Of a stretch of 33,025 nt of DNA, positions 23,524 to 32,356 are shown one piece after another. How positions within the stretch are numbered: the first letter of the stretch is position 1; each line of letters starts with the position of its first letter. The DNA is from SZUA-1535 sp964594175. GTDB lineage: Archaea > Aenigmatarchaeota > Aenigmatarchaeia > Aenigmatarchaeales > SZUA-1535. Below the pieces are notes generated by a model. It did no database searches. It saw only the letters and a list, made by a program, of their open reading frames with translations, and was not told the DNA's origin. The stretch is taken from contig CAZQLM010000001.1 of NCBI GenBank assembly GCA_964594175.1, forward strand, positions 1-33,025, given 5' to 3'. A program made the position numbers and the translations under genes.

Positions 23524-26500
23524 ATGAGAAAAAAAGAGATTTTGCTTACATTGGGCATTTTTGCAATGCTTTTGCAAGCAGCTTTCTCAAGCTGGGTTTC
23601 ATCAACAACGGGCGAGTTCAAAGTTTCACCTTCTGTAGTTTACATAAACTGGACAGATACAAGCGGTTTAGGAGCTTATACTGCGAATATTTCGGTGAAC
23701 AACACGAAAGATTACAATATAACCATAGAAATATTGAATTATTCGGCTAATGCTGTTTTAGCTCCTGTATTTGATTTGGACGTGGAAAACATAAGCTACT
23801 GTTATTTCATTGGAGAAAGAAACGATACAAAAAACAAATATACATGTATTAACTTCTCTGTAATTCCAAGTAATGAAGTACTAGTAGAGAACAATAGTGT
23901 AAAAAATTTCACATTAAAACTGGAATACTTACCTACAGAATATCCTGGAAGGTATAGAAACTTTGTAAATTTACCCATAATAAATAAAACGAACTCTACA
24001 GAAAATGTGAGCATTATAGTATATGTTGATATCCCTGTAAACTTTACTCAAGAAAGGCATGTCAAAATAGGGAAATATTCTACTGCAGGGAATTATATGA
24101 CATACGAAATTCCAGCAAATAACGCAGGCAAGCAAGATGCTCATTTCTATTATTTCAATGCAAGCGAAATAGCTAATGCTTCTGCTATATTTGTTAACAT
24201 AAGTTCCTCTAAGCTTGCGATGTTTCTTTTCGACGAATACGAAAATTTTTTGGAAAATTCTGCTAATACAAGTACGGGAAAGCATGAACTTTTATATTCA
24301 CCAGAGGAGCTTCCGAAGGATAGATATCTCAAGCTTTACATTTATGGAAATGATACACAACCGATTTCTTATGAAGCTTTTATCTCGATTTTCGCAATAC
24401 AAGCTTTAAACGCGAGCGATTTATCGCAAAGTTTTGGCTATAATAAACAAATGCCCTTTGTAATAAATTTTTCGGCTGGTGAGAATAATTTTACTTCCGT
24501 ATTTGTTTTGAAGAATAAGGGAAATTATAATTATAGCAATGTTGCAGAGTCAAAAAGAGTTGAGCTAATTTACGAATTCACCTCTCAAACAGGAAATAAC
24601 ACTCATTACTTCATAGTTCCAAGTTCTACGCAAGATATTCATGCTGAGCTTATCTTCAACGACACAAATGCAAACTATTCTCTCTTTCTGAAAGATTATA
24701 ACGGAAATGTACTAAGAAGCGCTTATTATACAAAAGGCTATTATGAAGAAATTGTAAATAAAAGCAGAGTTGAATTAAGCTATCAAGCTTCCCTTTCACC
24801 AGGAAAATATAGTATAGAAGTGGTTAACATTTCTGGGAATGCTGAATATAATTTAACGATTTATCTTAATCTTTCTTCAAGCGATTTTGTTAGTACAAAT
24901 TATTCTTCTTATTCCTCAAAAGATTTCAGAGAATTTGGAATCGAGAACGATTCAAAAATAGTTAGCTTTAATTTCACCTTACCTTCTACTTCAATTCCAG
25001 GAATTTATAAAGTAACGCTAACCTACAGAGAAAACAATGGAAAAGGAGCAGGAATAAAAATTCCGATTTTCGTAAAAGCAGTTGGAACAAACTTTCTTGT
25101 AGATAAAAAATTACAAAATCAAATAACACTTACCGCTACACAAAACTTGGAAAGAAATGTTAAATTTAATTTAAGTTTTATCATCGAAAACTTTGGCAAT
25201 TATAATATAACTGATGTTTTTATAAACTTTACTAACTTAACTCTTTCTACCTCAAGCGGAGTATATTATGCAAATATAACAGCAATTTATATTAATGATA
25301 CAAAATATTCTCAAGCATTTACTATTCAAAATGATTCACAAATAAATGTAACGATAGAAATTCTTGTGAATAAAACAAAAGCTTCTCAAGAAGGAATTTA
25401 TCAAGGTTATGTTTTGCTCAATATGAGCAATTCTAAGTTCAAGGTTAAACCTTACGATTACCTTAACGTTACTATAAAGCTTAACATGACAAAATGGCTT
25501 ATAGTCAAATCCGCGAGCTTATCTCCCAGTAGTGTAAATGTTTCAGTCTCTGCAAAAAATGTTACTTTAACATTCAAAGTTTACTATGCAAATAACTCAG
25601 CCATAGTAGCAGGAGAAATAGGACTTAACAATATACTCAGCATAATATTAGTGCATAAGAATTTAACGACTAGAGTGAAGAATGTTACTTCCACAAAGAG
25701 TTTTGCAGAAGGAACTACTATTTGGTCTTCACCTGTCTACAAGCTAAATATCTCTATTCCAAGAAAAATGTGGGGCGGTTACTATGATGTCATATTCAAT
25801 TTTACAACAAAGGATACTAATAGATTAGTAGGAAAAGGAAAAACATTACTTGCTGTTCAGGATGAAGCGCTTGCAGTTGATGTGCTTTATCCATCTCAAA
25901 GTCTTTCTATGCAAAACGGGACTGAAAAATGGTTGAATATAAGCATAACAAATTACGGATTAGATAATATCGCCAATGCTCAGCTCAAAATTGAAAGCAA
26001 TTTAATACAAGAAGTAACATTCAGCTCAAAAACAGGCGATTGCAACGTTGATTCAGTTTCAAACAAAGTTATAACATTCGATATAAACGCACAAAAGAGT
26101 TGTAACATTTCAATGAAAATAAAAGCTTCCGGTTCTTCAGGATCTGGAACAGTTTATCTCAAAGGCGCTAGTGGTTTATGGATAAAAAATGATTCGTTTC
26201 AATTAACAGTTACAGCTCCTAGTTCAAGCTCTTCACAAGAAGAGGAAACAACACAAGAAACACAACAAACTACACAGCAACAGGAAGAAGAGGAAGAGGA
26301 AGAAGTATGGATAAGCGATTTCAAGTTTATTTCGTATCCTTCTCTGATTTCCATAGAACAAGGAAAAAGCAAAATCGTGAGCGTATCTGTCAAAAACACT
26401 GGTAATCTTACTCTGGTTAATCTAAGTTTAGTTGTGGAAAATATTGAAAGTTCCTGGGTTAAGATTTCTAATCCCGTATCTCTTTCAGCAGAAGAAACGC

Positions 26501-27135
26501 ATTCATTTACGGTAAACTTTACCATACCAAAAAACGCAAAACTCGGAAAAAGGGAAATAACTTTCAAGGTGTATTCCAAAAATTTATCTAAAAGTGTTAA
26601 GGCTACTCTTGAAATTCTTCCTTCAGAAGAATACAAAATGAATGTTGAGCAAAACCTTACAATAGCAAAAGAAATTTATGAAAACCTCACAGTTTTATAT
26701 AACGAATATGTAGAAAGGGGAATTGAAAACAAAACGATTAATTCTACGCTTCTTTCCATTCAATCCCTAATTGTTCAAGCTGAAAGTTTGATAAAAGCTA
26801 ACGACTATCAATCTGCAGCGAGCATAATATCCTCTGCATTAACTCTCTTGCAGAGGGCAAAAACCCAGATTCAGAGCTTGGAAGAGATTGCAAAAAAGAA
26901 AGAAAGAGAAAGCACGTTCATGACGCTTGGCATTATTCTTATAATTTTCGGTGTTTGCCTAATCGTATACTTATTACTTCCTCCACCGCACGGCTATGAG
27001 CCAGAAAGAGGTTTTCGTTACGTTCCACCACATCACAGAGGAAAGCCAAAATTGAAAAGATTGGTAGAGGAAATTAAACATAAATGTAAAATCATAAAGA
27101 AAAAAATAAAACAACTGAAAAAGAGCGAGGTTTAA
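23524..27135 (+). CDS. Very large S-layer-like surface glycoprotein with a C-terminal anchor
   Basis: A 1203-residue secreted protein. The signal peptide is MRKKEILLTLGIFAMLLQAAFSS. The long ectodomain is made of repeated beta-sandwich units of the CARDB/NEW3 type (for example WLNISITNYGLDNIANAQLKI and VSVSVKNTGNLTLVNLSLVV) and holds dozens of N-glycosylation sequons. Near residue 900 a Ser/Gln/Thr/Glu-rich linker ends in a run of Glu. A helical, coiled-coil-like part follows, then one transmembrane helix (about 1132-1153) and a 50-residue, strongly basic cytoplasmic tail. The frame is open further upstream, but that part overlaps mevalonate kinase; ATG 23524 gives the correct signal peptide. 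Candidate cell-surface coat or stalk protein. The exact family is not certain. Confidence 0.82.
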   Translation: MRKKEILLTLGIFAMLLQAAFSSWVSSTTGEFKVSPSVVYINWTDTSGLGAYTANISVNNTKDYNITIEILNYSANAVLAPVFDLDVENISYCYFIGERNDTKNKYTCINFSVIPSNEVLVENNSVKNFTLKLEYLPTEYPGRYRNFVNLPIINKTNSTENVSIIVYVDIPVNFTQERHVKIGKYSTAGNYMTYEIPANNAGKQDAHFYYFNASEIANASAIFVNISSSKLAMFLFDEYENFLENSANTSTGKHELLYSPEELPKDRYLKLYIYGNDTQPISYEAFISIFAIQALNASDLSQSFGYNKQMPFVINFSAGENNFTSVFVLKNKGNYNYSNVAESKRVELIYEFTSQTGNNTHYFIVPSSTQDIHAELIFNDTNANYSLFLKDYNGNVLRSAYYTKGYYEEIVNKSRVELSYQASLSPGKYSIEVVNISGNAEYNLTIYLNLSSSDFVSTNYSSYSSKDFREFGIENDSKIVSFNFTLPSTSIPGIYKVTLTYRENNGKGAGIKIPIFVKAVGTNFLVDKKLQNQITLTATQNLERNVKFNLSFIIENFGNYNITDVFINFTNLTLSTSSGVYYANITAIYINDTKYSQAFTIQNDSQINVTIEILVNKTKASQEGIYQGYVLLNMSNSKFKVKPYDYLNVTIKLNMTKWLIVKSASLSPSSVNVSVSAKNVTLTFKVYYANNSAIVAGEIGLNNILSIILVHKNLTTRVKNVTSTKSFAEGTTIWSSPVYKLNISIPRKMWGGYYDVIFNFTTKDTNRLVGKGKTLLAVQDEALAVDVLYPSQSLSMQNGTEKWLNISITNYGLDNIANAQLKIESNLIQEVTFSSKTGDCNVDSVSNKVITFDINAQKSCNISMKIKASGSSGSGTVYLKGASGLWIKNDSFQLTVTAPSSSSSQEEETTQETQQTTQQQEEEEEEEVWISDFKFISYPSLISIEQGKSKIVSVSVKNTGNLTLVNLSLVVENIESSWVKISNPVSLSAEETHSFTVNFTIPKNAKLGKREITFKVYSKNLSKSVKATLEILPSEEYKMNVEQNLTIAKEIYENLTVLYNEYVERGIENKTINSTLLSIQSLIVQAESLIKANDYQSAASIISSALTLLQRAKTQIQSLEEIAKKKERESTFMTLGIILIIFGVCLIVYLLLPPPHGYEPERGFRYVPPHHRGKPKLKRLVEEIKHKCKIIKKKIKQLKKSEV

Positions 27136-27917
27136 ACATTCATAGAAACACGAAGCATATTTCTTGTTCCAAGAGCAAAGCCAAGTGTTATTATTATGAA
27201 TTTCAAATAATTTTTCAGATTTTCATTTTCCGAGTATTTGTCTATCATAAGCACGGCAACAAAGCTTAGAAAAAATTTTACAGGAACGAAAATCCATGTG
27301 CCGAAACTTTCCATAAGCCAAGAACTCAGAACATGCTGCTCTCCGTACCCGAAAAGTTCGATTGAGACAAAAGCTGAACAAGCGTCAAGAAGCTGAGCAC
27401 TTACAGCAATAGGGCTCAGAACACTTTGGCTTTTGATAATTTTAAATAGAAAAAATGAAAGGGTAGCCAGCACTCCCCATAGAGCGAGAATGTAAATTAA
27501 TGCTTCGAAATTGGTAATCTGTACTAAAAATAAATGAAAAATTAGCAATACTACTCCAAATACTGTTAAAATAAAATTTTCATTTTTTTTCATTTTTTCG
27601 GCCAATTTTTTCGAAATAAGAACAAATGAAAATACAAGAACAAACATAAAAAAATAAATTGGTGGAGAAACGAAAAGCACACTTGTGTAAATTATTTGAG
27701 CGTCTCTCAATGCCCTTATAACTCCACCCAAAAATATAAATGGTAAAAGTGCGAAAACAAACTCTTCTGTGAATTTTATTTTCATTCTTTCGCAAAGCTT
27801 GTAAACTAGATACAAAGACACAAGAAAAATAGCAGCATAAGTAAGAGTTGCTGGGAGAGTGTAATATTTACCAAGAGGCTCTACATAATACCTGAGAAAA
27901 AAATCACCAATATTCAT
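27132..27917 (-). CDS. DUF63 family membrane protein
   Basis: A 261-residue archaeal membrane protein with about seven spans. It matches the DUF63 pattern I know: an N-terminal FLRYYVEPLGKYYTLPATLTYA, LLPFIFLGGVIRALRDAQI, a central hydrophobic block, and AQLLDACSAFVSIELFGYGEQHVL. The function of the family is unknown. The stop overlaps the stop region of the large surface protein by 4 nt on the opposite strand. A TATA-like element (AAATATTTAAG on the minus strand, about 27938-27949) lies 26 nt before the ATG, so the mRNA is probably leaderless. Confidence 0.85.
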   Translation of the reverse strand: MNIGDFFLRYYVEPLGKYYTLPATLTYAAIFLVSLYLVYKLCERMKIKFTEEFVFALLPFIFLGGVIRALRDAQIIYTSVLFVSPPIYFFMFVLVFSFVLISKKLAEKMKKNENFILTVFGVVLLIFHLFLVQITNFEALIYILALWGVLATLSFFLFKIIKSQSVLSPIAVSAQLLDACSAFVSIELFGYGEQHVLSSWLMESFGTWIFVPVKFFLSFVAVLMIDKYSENENLKNYLKFIIITLGFALGTRNMLRVSMNV

Positions 27918-28019
27918 GAATTTAGTTAAAAGTAATAACTTAAATATTTGTTTTCCAGAAAATCATAAGTATGGCTTTCTGCTAGTAAAAGTTAAATAAA
28001 ATTGCATACAAAAAAATTT

Positions 28020-28535
28020 ATGCCAGACTTTTTCGAAGTCGTGAAAAAAAGAAGAAGTATAAGAAGATACCTGCAAAAAGATGTTGAAGAAGAAAAAATA
28101 AAAACAATTTTAGAGCATGCAATAGTTTGCCAGAGTGCTGGAAATTTACAGAGCTATGAAATCTTTGTGATAAAAAATAAAAAAATTAAACTTGATTTAG
28201 CAAAAGCTGCTTTGAATCAAATGTTCATTGCCCAAGCTCCTGTTGTTTTTGTTGTTTGCGCAAATCAGGAAAAAGCTGCAAGATATTATGGCAAGCGCGG
28301 ATACGAACTTTATGCGATAAACGATGCGAGCATAGTTGCTACACATATAGAGCTTATAGCCTGTGCTATTGGATTAGCAAGCTGTTGGGTTGGAGCATTT
28401 GATGAGGAAAGGGTTAAAGAGATTCTTAACTTGCCAGAGGGGATAAAACCTATAGCTATTATACCTTGCGGTTATCCTGCAGAAAGACCAAAAATGCCAA
28501 GCAAAAGAAAAGATATGATTCGAATAATAGAGTAA
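28020..28535 (+). CDS. Nitroreductase-family FMN oxidoreductase
   Basis: A 171-residue flavoprotein of the nitroreductase superfamily. VVKKRRSIRRYLQKDVEEEKI (8-28) is the N-terminal FMN-phosphate-binding motif; CQSAGNLQSYEIFVI, DASIVATHIELIACAIGLASCWVGAF and PIAIIPCGYPAERP follow in the usual order. It probably acts as an NAD(P)H-dependent reductase dimer; the physiological substrate is unknown. I chose ATG 28020, 25 nt after AGTTAAATAAA, rather than the upstream TTG 28002. Its last codons carry one copy of the 17-nt direct repeat that also occurs after the metzincin gene. Confidence 0.9.
   Translation: MPDFFEVVKKRRSIRRYLQKDVEEEKIKTILEHAIVCQSAGNLQSYEIFVIKNKKIKLDLAKAALNQMFIAQAPVVFVVCANQEKAARYYGKRGYELYAINDASIVATHIELIACAIGLASCWVGAFDEERVKEILNLPEGIKPIAIIPCGYPAERPKMPSKRKDMIRIIE
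28498..28514 (+). repeat. 17-nt direct repeat, left copy
   Basis: CAAGCAAAAGAAAAGAT, within the 3' end of the nitroreductase gene. An identical copy is at 29353-29369 beyond the metzincin gene. A second shared word, AGAGTAATAA, contains the stop codon at 28529-28538 and recurs at 29341-29350. Confidence 0.7.
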
Positions 28536-28566
28536 TAAATAAAAAAATTTCTGTGAAAGTCTTTTC

Positions 28567-29347
28567 ATGGTTACTCGAAGAGAATTTATAAAAGGAATTG
28601 GCAAAGCGTTTGCTTATGTGTATTGTATAAACGATTTCTTTAACGCACTCCTTCAGCTGGAAAATTTTCAATTCTCATTTTTTGATTTTTTTAATCCATT
28701 TTACTCTCATAATAGTGAAATAGTTAAAAGGGCTATTGAAGCTAAAGAAATTGAAATAACAATATATGATATAAATCCTACAGAAAATGAAAAAATAAAC
28801 TTTAAAAAATTAGAAGAAATTATCAAAGCACTCGATGATTTTGAGTTATATGTGAATTATGAACCTATATTTATAGATAAAGAAGTTGTAGATGATTTTT
28901 CCAAGAAAATAAATGTTCTCACAAACAAAATTAAAAATTTAATTCACCAAAATAATTTTAAAGAAGCAAAGAATGTTTCTAAAAACTTTCTAATGAGATT
29001 GGGGCATGTGTTGAGAATTTAATGAAATATAGGGCAGGCAGATTTCAAAGAACACAATAAACATTTTCTTCTCAGATTTTCACTTTAAAGATAGTGGAGG
29101 TTTTTATTTGAACGAGTTTGATAAAAATATAGTATTTTTGAAAAGAGATAACGAACTGAATGAAAGCTTCATAGCCCATGAAATAGGACACGCGCTAGGT
29201 TTGCCTCATACAATTATAATACCAGATGTTATGAGTTATGCTCCTTCAAATTATTTAATAGAAAAAGTGTTTGATTTAAATTTTTTTGGTCCAGAATCGA
29301 AACTAAACTGGTATAAAGTAAAAATTAATTATAAGAACTCAGAGTAA
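28567..29347 (+). pseudogene. Tat-exported metzincin-type metalloprotease gene, frameshifted near 28985
   Basis: The first part (151 codons from ATG 28567) starts MVTRREFIKGIG, a twin-arginine export motif, and stops at 29022. A frame shifted by +1 is open from 28943 to 29347. Joined near the A5/T3 run at 28980-28988 it continues through a strand motif NTINIFFSDF, HEIGHALGLPH (the full HExxHxxGxxH metzincin zinc site) and DVMSYAP (Met-turn). The product would be about 259 residues, an exported zinc peptidase. The region is clearly more AT-rich than its neighbours and is bounded by a direct repeat, which suggests acquisition. It may be a decayed gene, a base error or recoding. TATA-like DNA lies 26 nt before the ATG. 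Confidence 0.72.
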
Positions 29348-29352
29348 TAACG

Positions 29353-29369
29353 CAAGCAAAAGAAAAGAT
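29353..29369 (+). repeat. 17-nt direct repeat, right copy
   Basis: Identical to 28498-28514. It stands just after the metzincin stop codon and the shared word AGAGTAATAA, so the end of the nitroreductase gene seems to be partly repeated on the far side of the metzincin gene, with the order of the two words exchanged. Confidence 0.7.
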
Positions 29370-29386
29370 GTCATACATTTTATTGA

Positions 29387-29680
29387 CTAAGCTATCTTTT
29401 TTATTTTTTCCAAATCTTTTTCCAAAATCTTTTCTATGTCTATTCCGTAATAATCGGCAATAGCTACGAGAAAAATTATAGCATCTGCTATCTCTTCTGC
29501 TATTTTCTCTTTTCTCGTTTCAGATCTACCAATTTTTTCATTGACAAGTTCTCTTGCAATTTCTCCAATTTCTTCTACCAAATGTATAAATAAGTGTTCG
29601 GAATCCATTTTTGTGTTTTTAGTTTTACTAAAAATTTCAAAAACTTTTTTGACCTCTTGCTGAAATTCTTTAATATTCAT
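29387..29680 (-). CDS. MazG-like nucleotide pyrophosphohydrolase
   Basis: A 97-residue all-alpha protein with the paired acidic motifs of the MazG/dUTPase-like superfamily: HLFIHLVEEIGEIARELVNE (29-48, EExxE) and EEIADAIIFLVAIADYYGID (61-80, ExxD). These helices bind Mg and cleave nucleoside triphosphates to monophosphates, usually as a dimer or tetramer that cleans the nucleotide pool. Residues needed for metal binding are present. The start follows TGAGGAAC on the minus strand. Divergent from the flavin reductase gene, 51 nt apart. Confidence 0.85.
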   Translation of the reverse strand: MNIKEFQQEVKKVFEIFSKTKNTKMDSEHLFIHLVEEIGEIARELVNEKIGRSETRKEKIAEEIADAIIFLVAIADYYGIDIEKILEKDLEKIKKIA

Positions 29681-29731
29681 AATTTATGGTTCCTCACATA
29701 TTTTTATAAGCTTATACAAAAATCTCTTATC

Positions 29732-30274
29732 ATGGAGGTAAGAGATAAGTGGTACCGTTTGCTTCATCCAAAGATAGCATTACTTTTAGTGGTGGATAGC
29801 AATGTAATGACTCTTGCCTGGGCAATGCCTGTGGATGATGAAGCAAATGTTCTTGCGATTTCTATGTGGAAGGGGAATTATAGCTATGAGCTTGTGGAAA
29901 AGAAAAGAGAGTTTGTGCTCTGTGTTCCTACAAGTAACATGCTTAAAGAAGTTTGGTTTTGCGGAACAAAAAGTGGAAGAGACGTGAATAAAATAAAAAC
30001 TCTTAATCTCGAGCTTGAGAAAGGCGTGAAAATAAAAACTCCGCATCTGAAACACTGCGCTGGTTTTCTCGAGTGTAAGGTTATAGATTCTATTTCACGG
30101 GAAGAATTTGGAGAGCACGTTGTTTACTTTGCTCGCGTGCTGTATGCATGGGTAGATGAAAATCTTTTCGATAAAACTTGGAAGGAAGGTGCAAAGATTT
30201 TAATGCACGCTGGAAGCGTGCTTTTTACTACACCTTCAAAGTTCTTAAATGCGAAATTAAGTAAGAAAATTTAA
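29732..30274 (+). CDS. Flavin reductase-like FMN-binding split-barrel protein
   Basis: A 180-residue protein of the flavin reductase family: WYRLLHPKIALLLVVDSNVMTLAWAMPVDDEANVLAI, then VEKKREFVLCVPTSNMLKEVWFCGTKSGRDVNK, and a later CAGFLECKVID segment. These are the usual FMN-binding positions. It probably reduces flavin with NAD(P)H or handles a flavin-linked redox step. The frame is open far upstream over the MazG-like gene, but ATG 29732 gives the normal N-terminus and lies 27 nt after TTTTTATAAG (29701-29710). Ends 4 nt before the converging cysS gene. Confidence 0.85.
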   Translation: MEVRDKWYRLLHPKIALLLVVDSNVMTLAWAMPVDDEANVLAISMWKGNYSYELVEKKREFVLCVPTSNMLKEVWFCGTKSGRDVNKIKTLNLELEKGVKIKTPHLKHCAGFLECKVIDSISREEFGEHVVYFARVLYAWVDENLFDKTWKEGAKILMHAGSVLFTTPSKFLNAKLSKKI

Positions 30275-30278
30275 ATTT

Positions 30279-31694
30279 TCAAACTTTTTTCCTTACCTTT
30301 GGTCCATGAGGAGTATCTTCTACCTCGTATCCCATTGCTCTAATCTTTTCTCTTATAGCATCTGCCTCTTTATAGCGTTTTTCTTTGCGAAGCTTTTCTC
30401 TTTCTTCAAGTAATTTTTTAATTTTTTCGGGAATTCTAAAAATTAAAGCTTTTTTTAAGTTGAGCCCGAGCACCTTATCAAGATCGAGCATCGCTTCTAT
30501 TATTTCTCTGGCATTCTTTTTTGGAATTTTATTTTCATCAATAAGTTTGTTTACTGCGTGTACAAAATCAAAAAGTACAGCAAAAGCTTCTGGTGTGTTT
30601 AAATCATCTGCCAAAGCTTTTAGAAACTTTTCTTTCATTTTCTCAAGACTCTCTGATATGGTTTTATCATAGCCTTTTTTATTAATTTTTTTAAGTCTTT
30701 GCAAAAAGTTTATTAGCGATTCAAGATTTCTTTCTGCCTGCTTTAGAGCTTCAAAAGTGAAGTTGAGTTGCTTTCTATAATGCCCAGAAAGGAAAAGTAA
30801 CCTAATAGCAAGCGGGTTATAACCTTTGTTAAGTATATCTCTTAATGTGTAAAAATTTCCAAGAGATTTTGACATTTTTTTCCCATTTACAAGTATGTGC
30901 TCGCAATGCACCCAAAAGCGAGAAAATTGCTTTCCTGTATAAGCTTCGCTTTGTGCAATTTCATTTTCATGATGCGGAAATATTAAATCTACCCCACCAG
31001 AGTGTATATCAATTGTTTTTCCTAAATATTTCATTGCTATTACACTACATTCTATATGCCATCCAGGCCTACCTTTACCCCAAGGAGAAATCCAATAAAT
31101 TTTTCGCTTTATTTCTTCTGGTGTTGAAGCCTTCCATAAAGCGAAATCTGCAGGATTTTCTTTTCCGTATTCGTCAACATCAACTCTTGCTCCTGGTTTC
31201 AGCTTTGAAAGCTTTATTTTCGAAAGCTTCCCGTAATCTTTGAACTTTTTTATTGAGAAATACACACTTCCTTCACGAACGTAGGCAAAGCCTTTTCTTA
31301 CAAGTGCCTTTACCACTTTTATCATTTCAGGAATTTCACTTGTAGCTGGAACGAGCTTTGTTGGAGGTTTTATATTTAAAGCTTTCATATCTTTAAGGAA
31401 TTCTTTTGTGTAAAATTTCGTAAGTTTTTTCAGGCTCCATCCAAGTTCTTTAGAACGGTTTATTGTTTTATCGTCTATATCAGTAGTGTTCATTACATGC
31501 TTTACTTCATAACCGAAATATTCAAGCACGCGCTTAAGCAAGTCTTGCCTTACATAAGTTGCAAAATTTCCAATGTGGGCGTAATCGTAGACTGTTGGGC
31601 CGCATGTATAGTAAAGCACAGTTTTACCCTTTAGTGGTTTGAAAATTTCTTTTTTCCTCGTTAAGGTGTTGAAAAGCTTTACCTTTATTTTCAC
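30279..31694 (-). CDS. cysS: Cysteinyl-tRNA synthetase
   Basis: Class I synthetase that charges tRNA-Cys. The 471-residue protein has YAHIGN (38-43, HIGH motif) and KMSKS (273-277). The catalytic zinc ligands fall at Cys31, Cys216, His241 and Glu245, matching the bacterial enzyme spacing. The C-terminal helical and anticodon-binding parts are complete. The start ATG overlaps the upstream sulfurtransferase stop by 4 nt, and the tRNA-Cys gene overlaps the sulfurtransferase start, so enzyme and its tRNA may lie on one primary transcript. Direct CysRS charging means the SepRS/SepCysS route is not required here. Confidence 0.97.
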   Translation of the reverse strand: MKIKVKLFNTLTRKKEIFKPLKGKTVLYYTCGPTVYDYAHIGNFATYVRQDLLKRVLEYFGYEVKHVMNTTDIDDKTINRSKELGWSLKKLTKFYTKEFLKDMKALNIKPPTKLVPATSEIPEMIKVVKALVRKGFAYVREGSVYFSIKKFKDYGKLSKIKLSKLKPGARVDVDEYGKENPADFALWKASTPEEIKRKIYWISPWGKGRPGWHIECSVIAMKYLGKTIDIHSGGVDLIFPHHENEIAQSEAYTGKQFSRFWVHCEHILVNGKKMSKSLGNFYTLRDILNKGYNPLAIRLLFLSGHYRKQLNFTFEALKQAERNLESLINFLQRLKKINKKGYDKTISESLEKMKEKFLKALADDLNTPEAFAVLFDFVHAVNKLIDENKIPKKNAREIIEAMLDLDKVLGLNLKKALIFRIPEKIKKLLEEREKLRKEKRYKEADAIREKIRAMGYEVEDTPHGPKVRKKV

Positions 31695-32356
31695 TTTATC
31701 ACCTCCTTGAACTCTTCAGGAGATTTTATAAAACAAGCTTCTTCGATGATTTTCGCTATTAATTTTTCTACCTCTATTTCTTTGAAAATTTTTTCGACTT
31801 TTTCATAGGAAGCCATTGTTACAGGGTAGCGAGGTACATATCTGCATGTTCCCACGTGCCTTTCTACTCCCAATCCAAACCTTCTTGCAAGCTTTACTAT
31901 TTCTTCTTTGTCAAAGCAGAGCAAAGGATGCAGCACAGCATGCCTTACTCCAAAATGCGTTGCTTGCATGTTGTAAATTGTTTGCGATGCTTTTTGTGCA
32001 AGAACTTCACCGGTAGCGATGGCTTTGCAGTTGAGCCTTTCGCAGAGTAAATCGCAAGCAAAGAGCATGCTCTTCCTGCAGAGCACACAAATGTATTTTC
32101 TTTTAACTCTGAGAGAAAGTTCTTTAAGCACGGTAGAAAAATTTACAATAACCATTTTTTTAATTTTAATCCTTTCCCAAATACTTTCAAGAATTTCCTG
32201 AAGAGTTTGGGTGTATTTCCTGGGAAAAACTTTTTCCAGAGAAAAATGTACAGGTGTTACTTTGTAAACTTTTGAAAGAAGTTTCATAGCCACTGGGCTA
32301 TCTATACCACCTGAAAACATGAAAAGAATTTTGGAGCCGCGGGGGAGATTTTCCAT
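31691..32356 (-). CDS. ThiI/TtuI-type PP-loop tRNA sulfurtransferase, catalytic domain only
   Basis: A 221-residue PP-loop ATPase. FMFSGGIDSPVAMKLL holds the PP-loop (SGGIDS 15-20) and TGEVLAQKASQTIYN the ThiI signature. In tRNA thiolation the enzyme adenylates U8 and inserts sulfur (s4U8). CVLC (90-93) and Cys171 match the three cysteines that archaeal ThiI relatives use for an Fe-S cluster. The ferredoxin-like and THUMP domains normally found at the N-terminus are absent, so tRNA recognition must differ. The best start, ATG 32356, lies inside the tRNA-Cys T-loop insertion, and codons 4-9 read the tRNA 3' half. The next Met (residue 13) would remove the strand before the PP-loop. GTG 32476 upstream would translate the whole tRNA. 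Confidence 0.85.
   Translation of the reverse strand: MENLPRGSKILFMFSGGIDSPVAMKLLSKVYKVTPVHFSLEKVFPRKYTQTLQEILESIWERIKIKKMVIVNFSTVLKELSLRVKRKYICVLCRKSMLFACDLLCERLNCKAIATGEVLAQKASQTIYNMQATHFGVRHAVLHPLLCFDKEEIVKLARRFGLGVERHVGTCRYVPRYPVTMASYEKVEKIFKEIEVEKLIAKIIEEACFIKSPEEFKEVIK

Noticed and set aside
26223..26306. Ser/Gln/Thr/Glu-rich repetitive stretch considered as a DNA repeat array
   Set aside because: It is a low-complexity protein linker within the surface glycoprotein, with no regular unit or spacers; not CRISPR.
27961..28019. Tiny ORF starting ATG at 27971
   Set aside because: Four codons only, no supporting signals.
29594..29731. 46-codon extension of the flavin reductase
   Set aside because: It is antisense to the MazG-like gene and precedes the TATA element placed correctly for ATG 29732.
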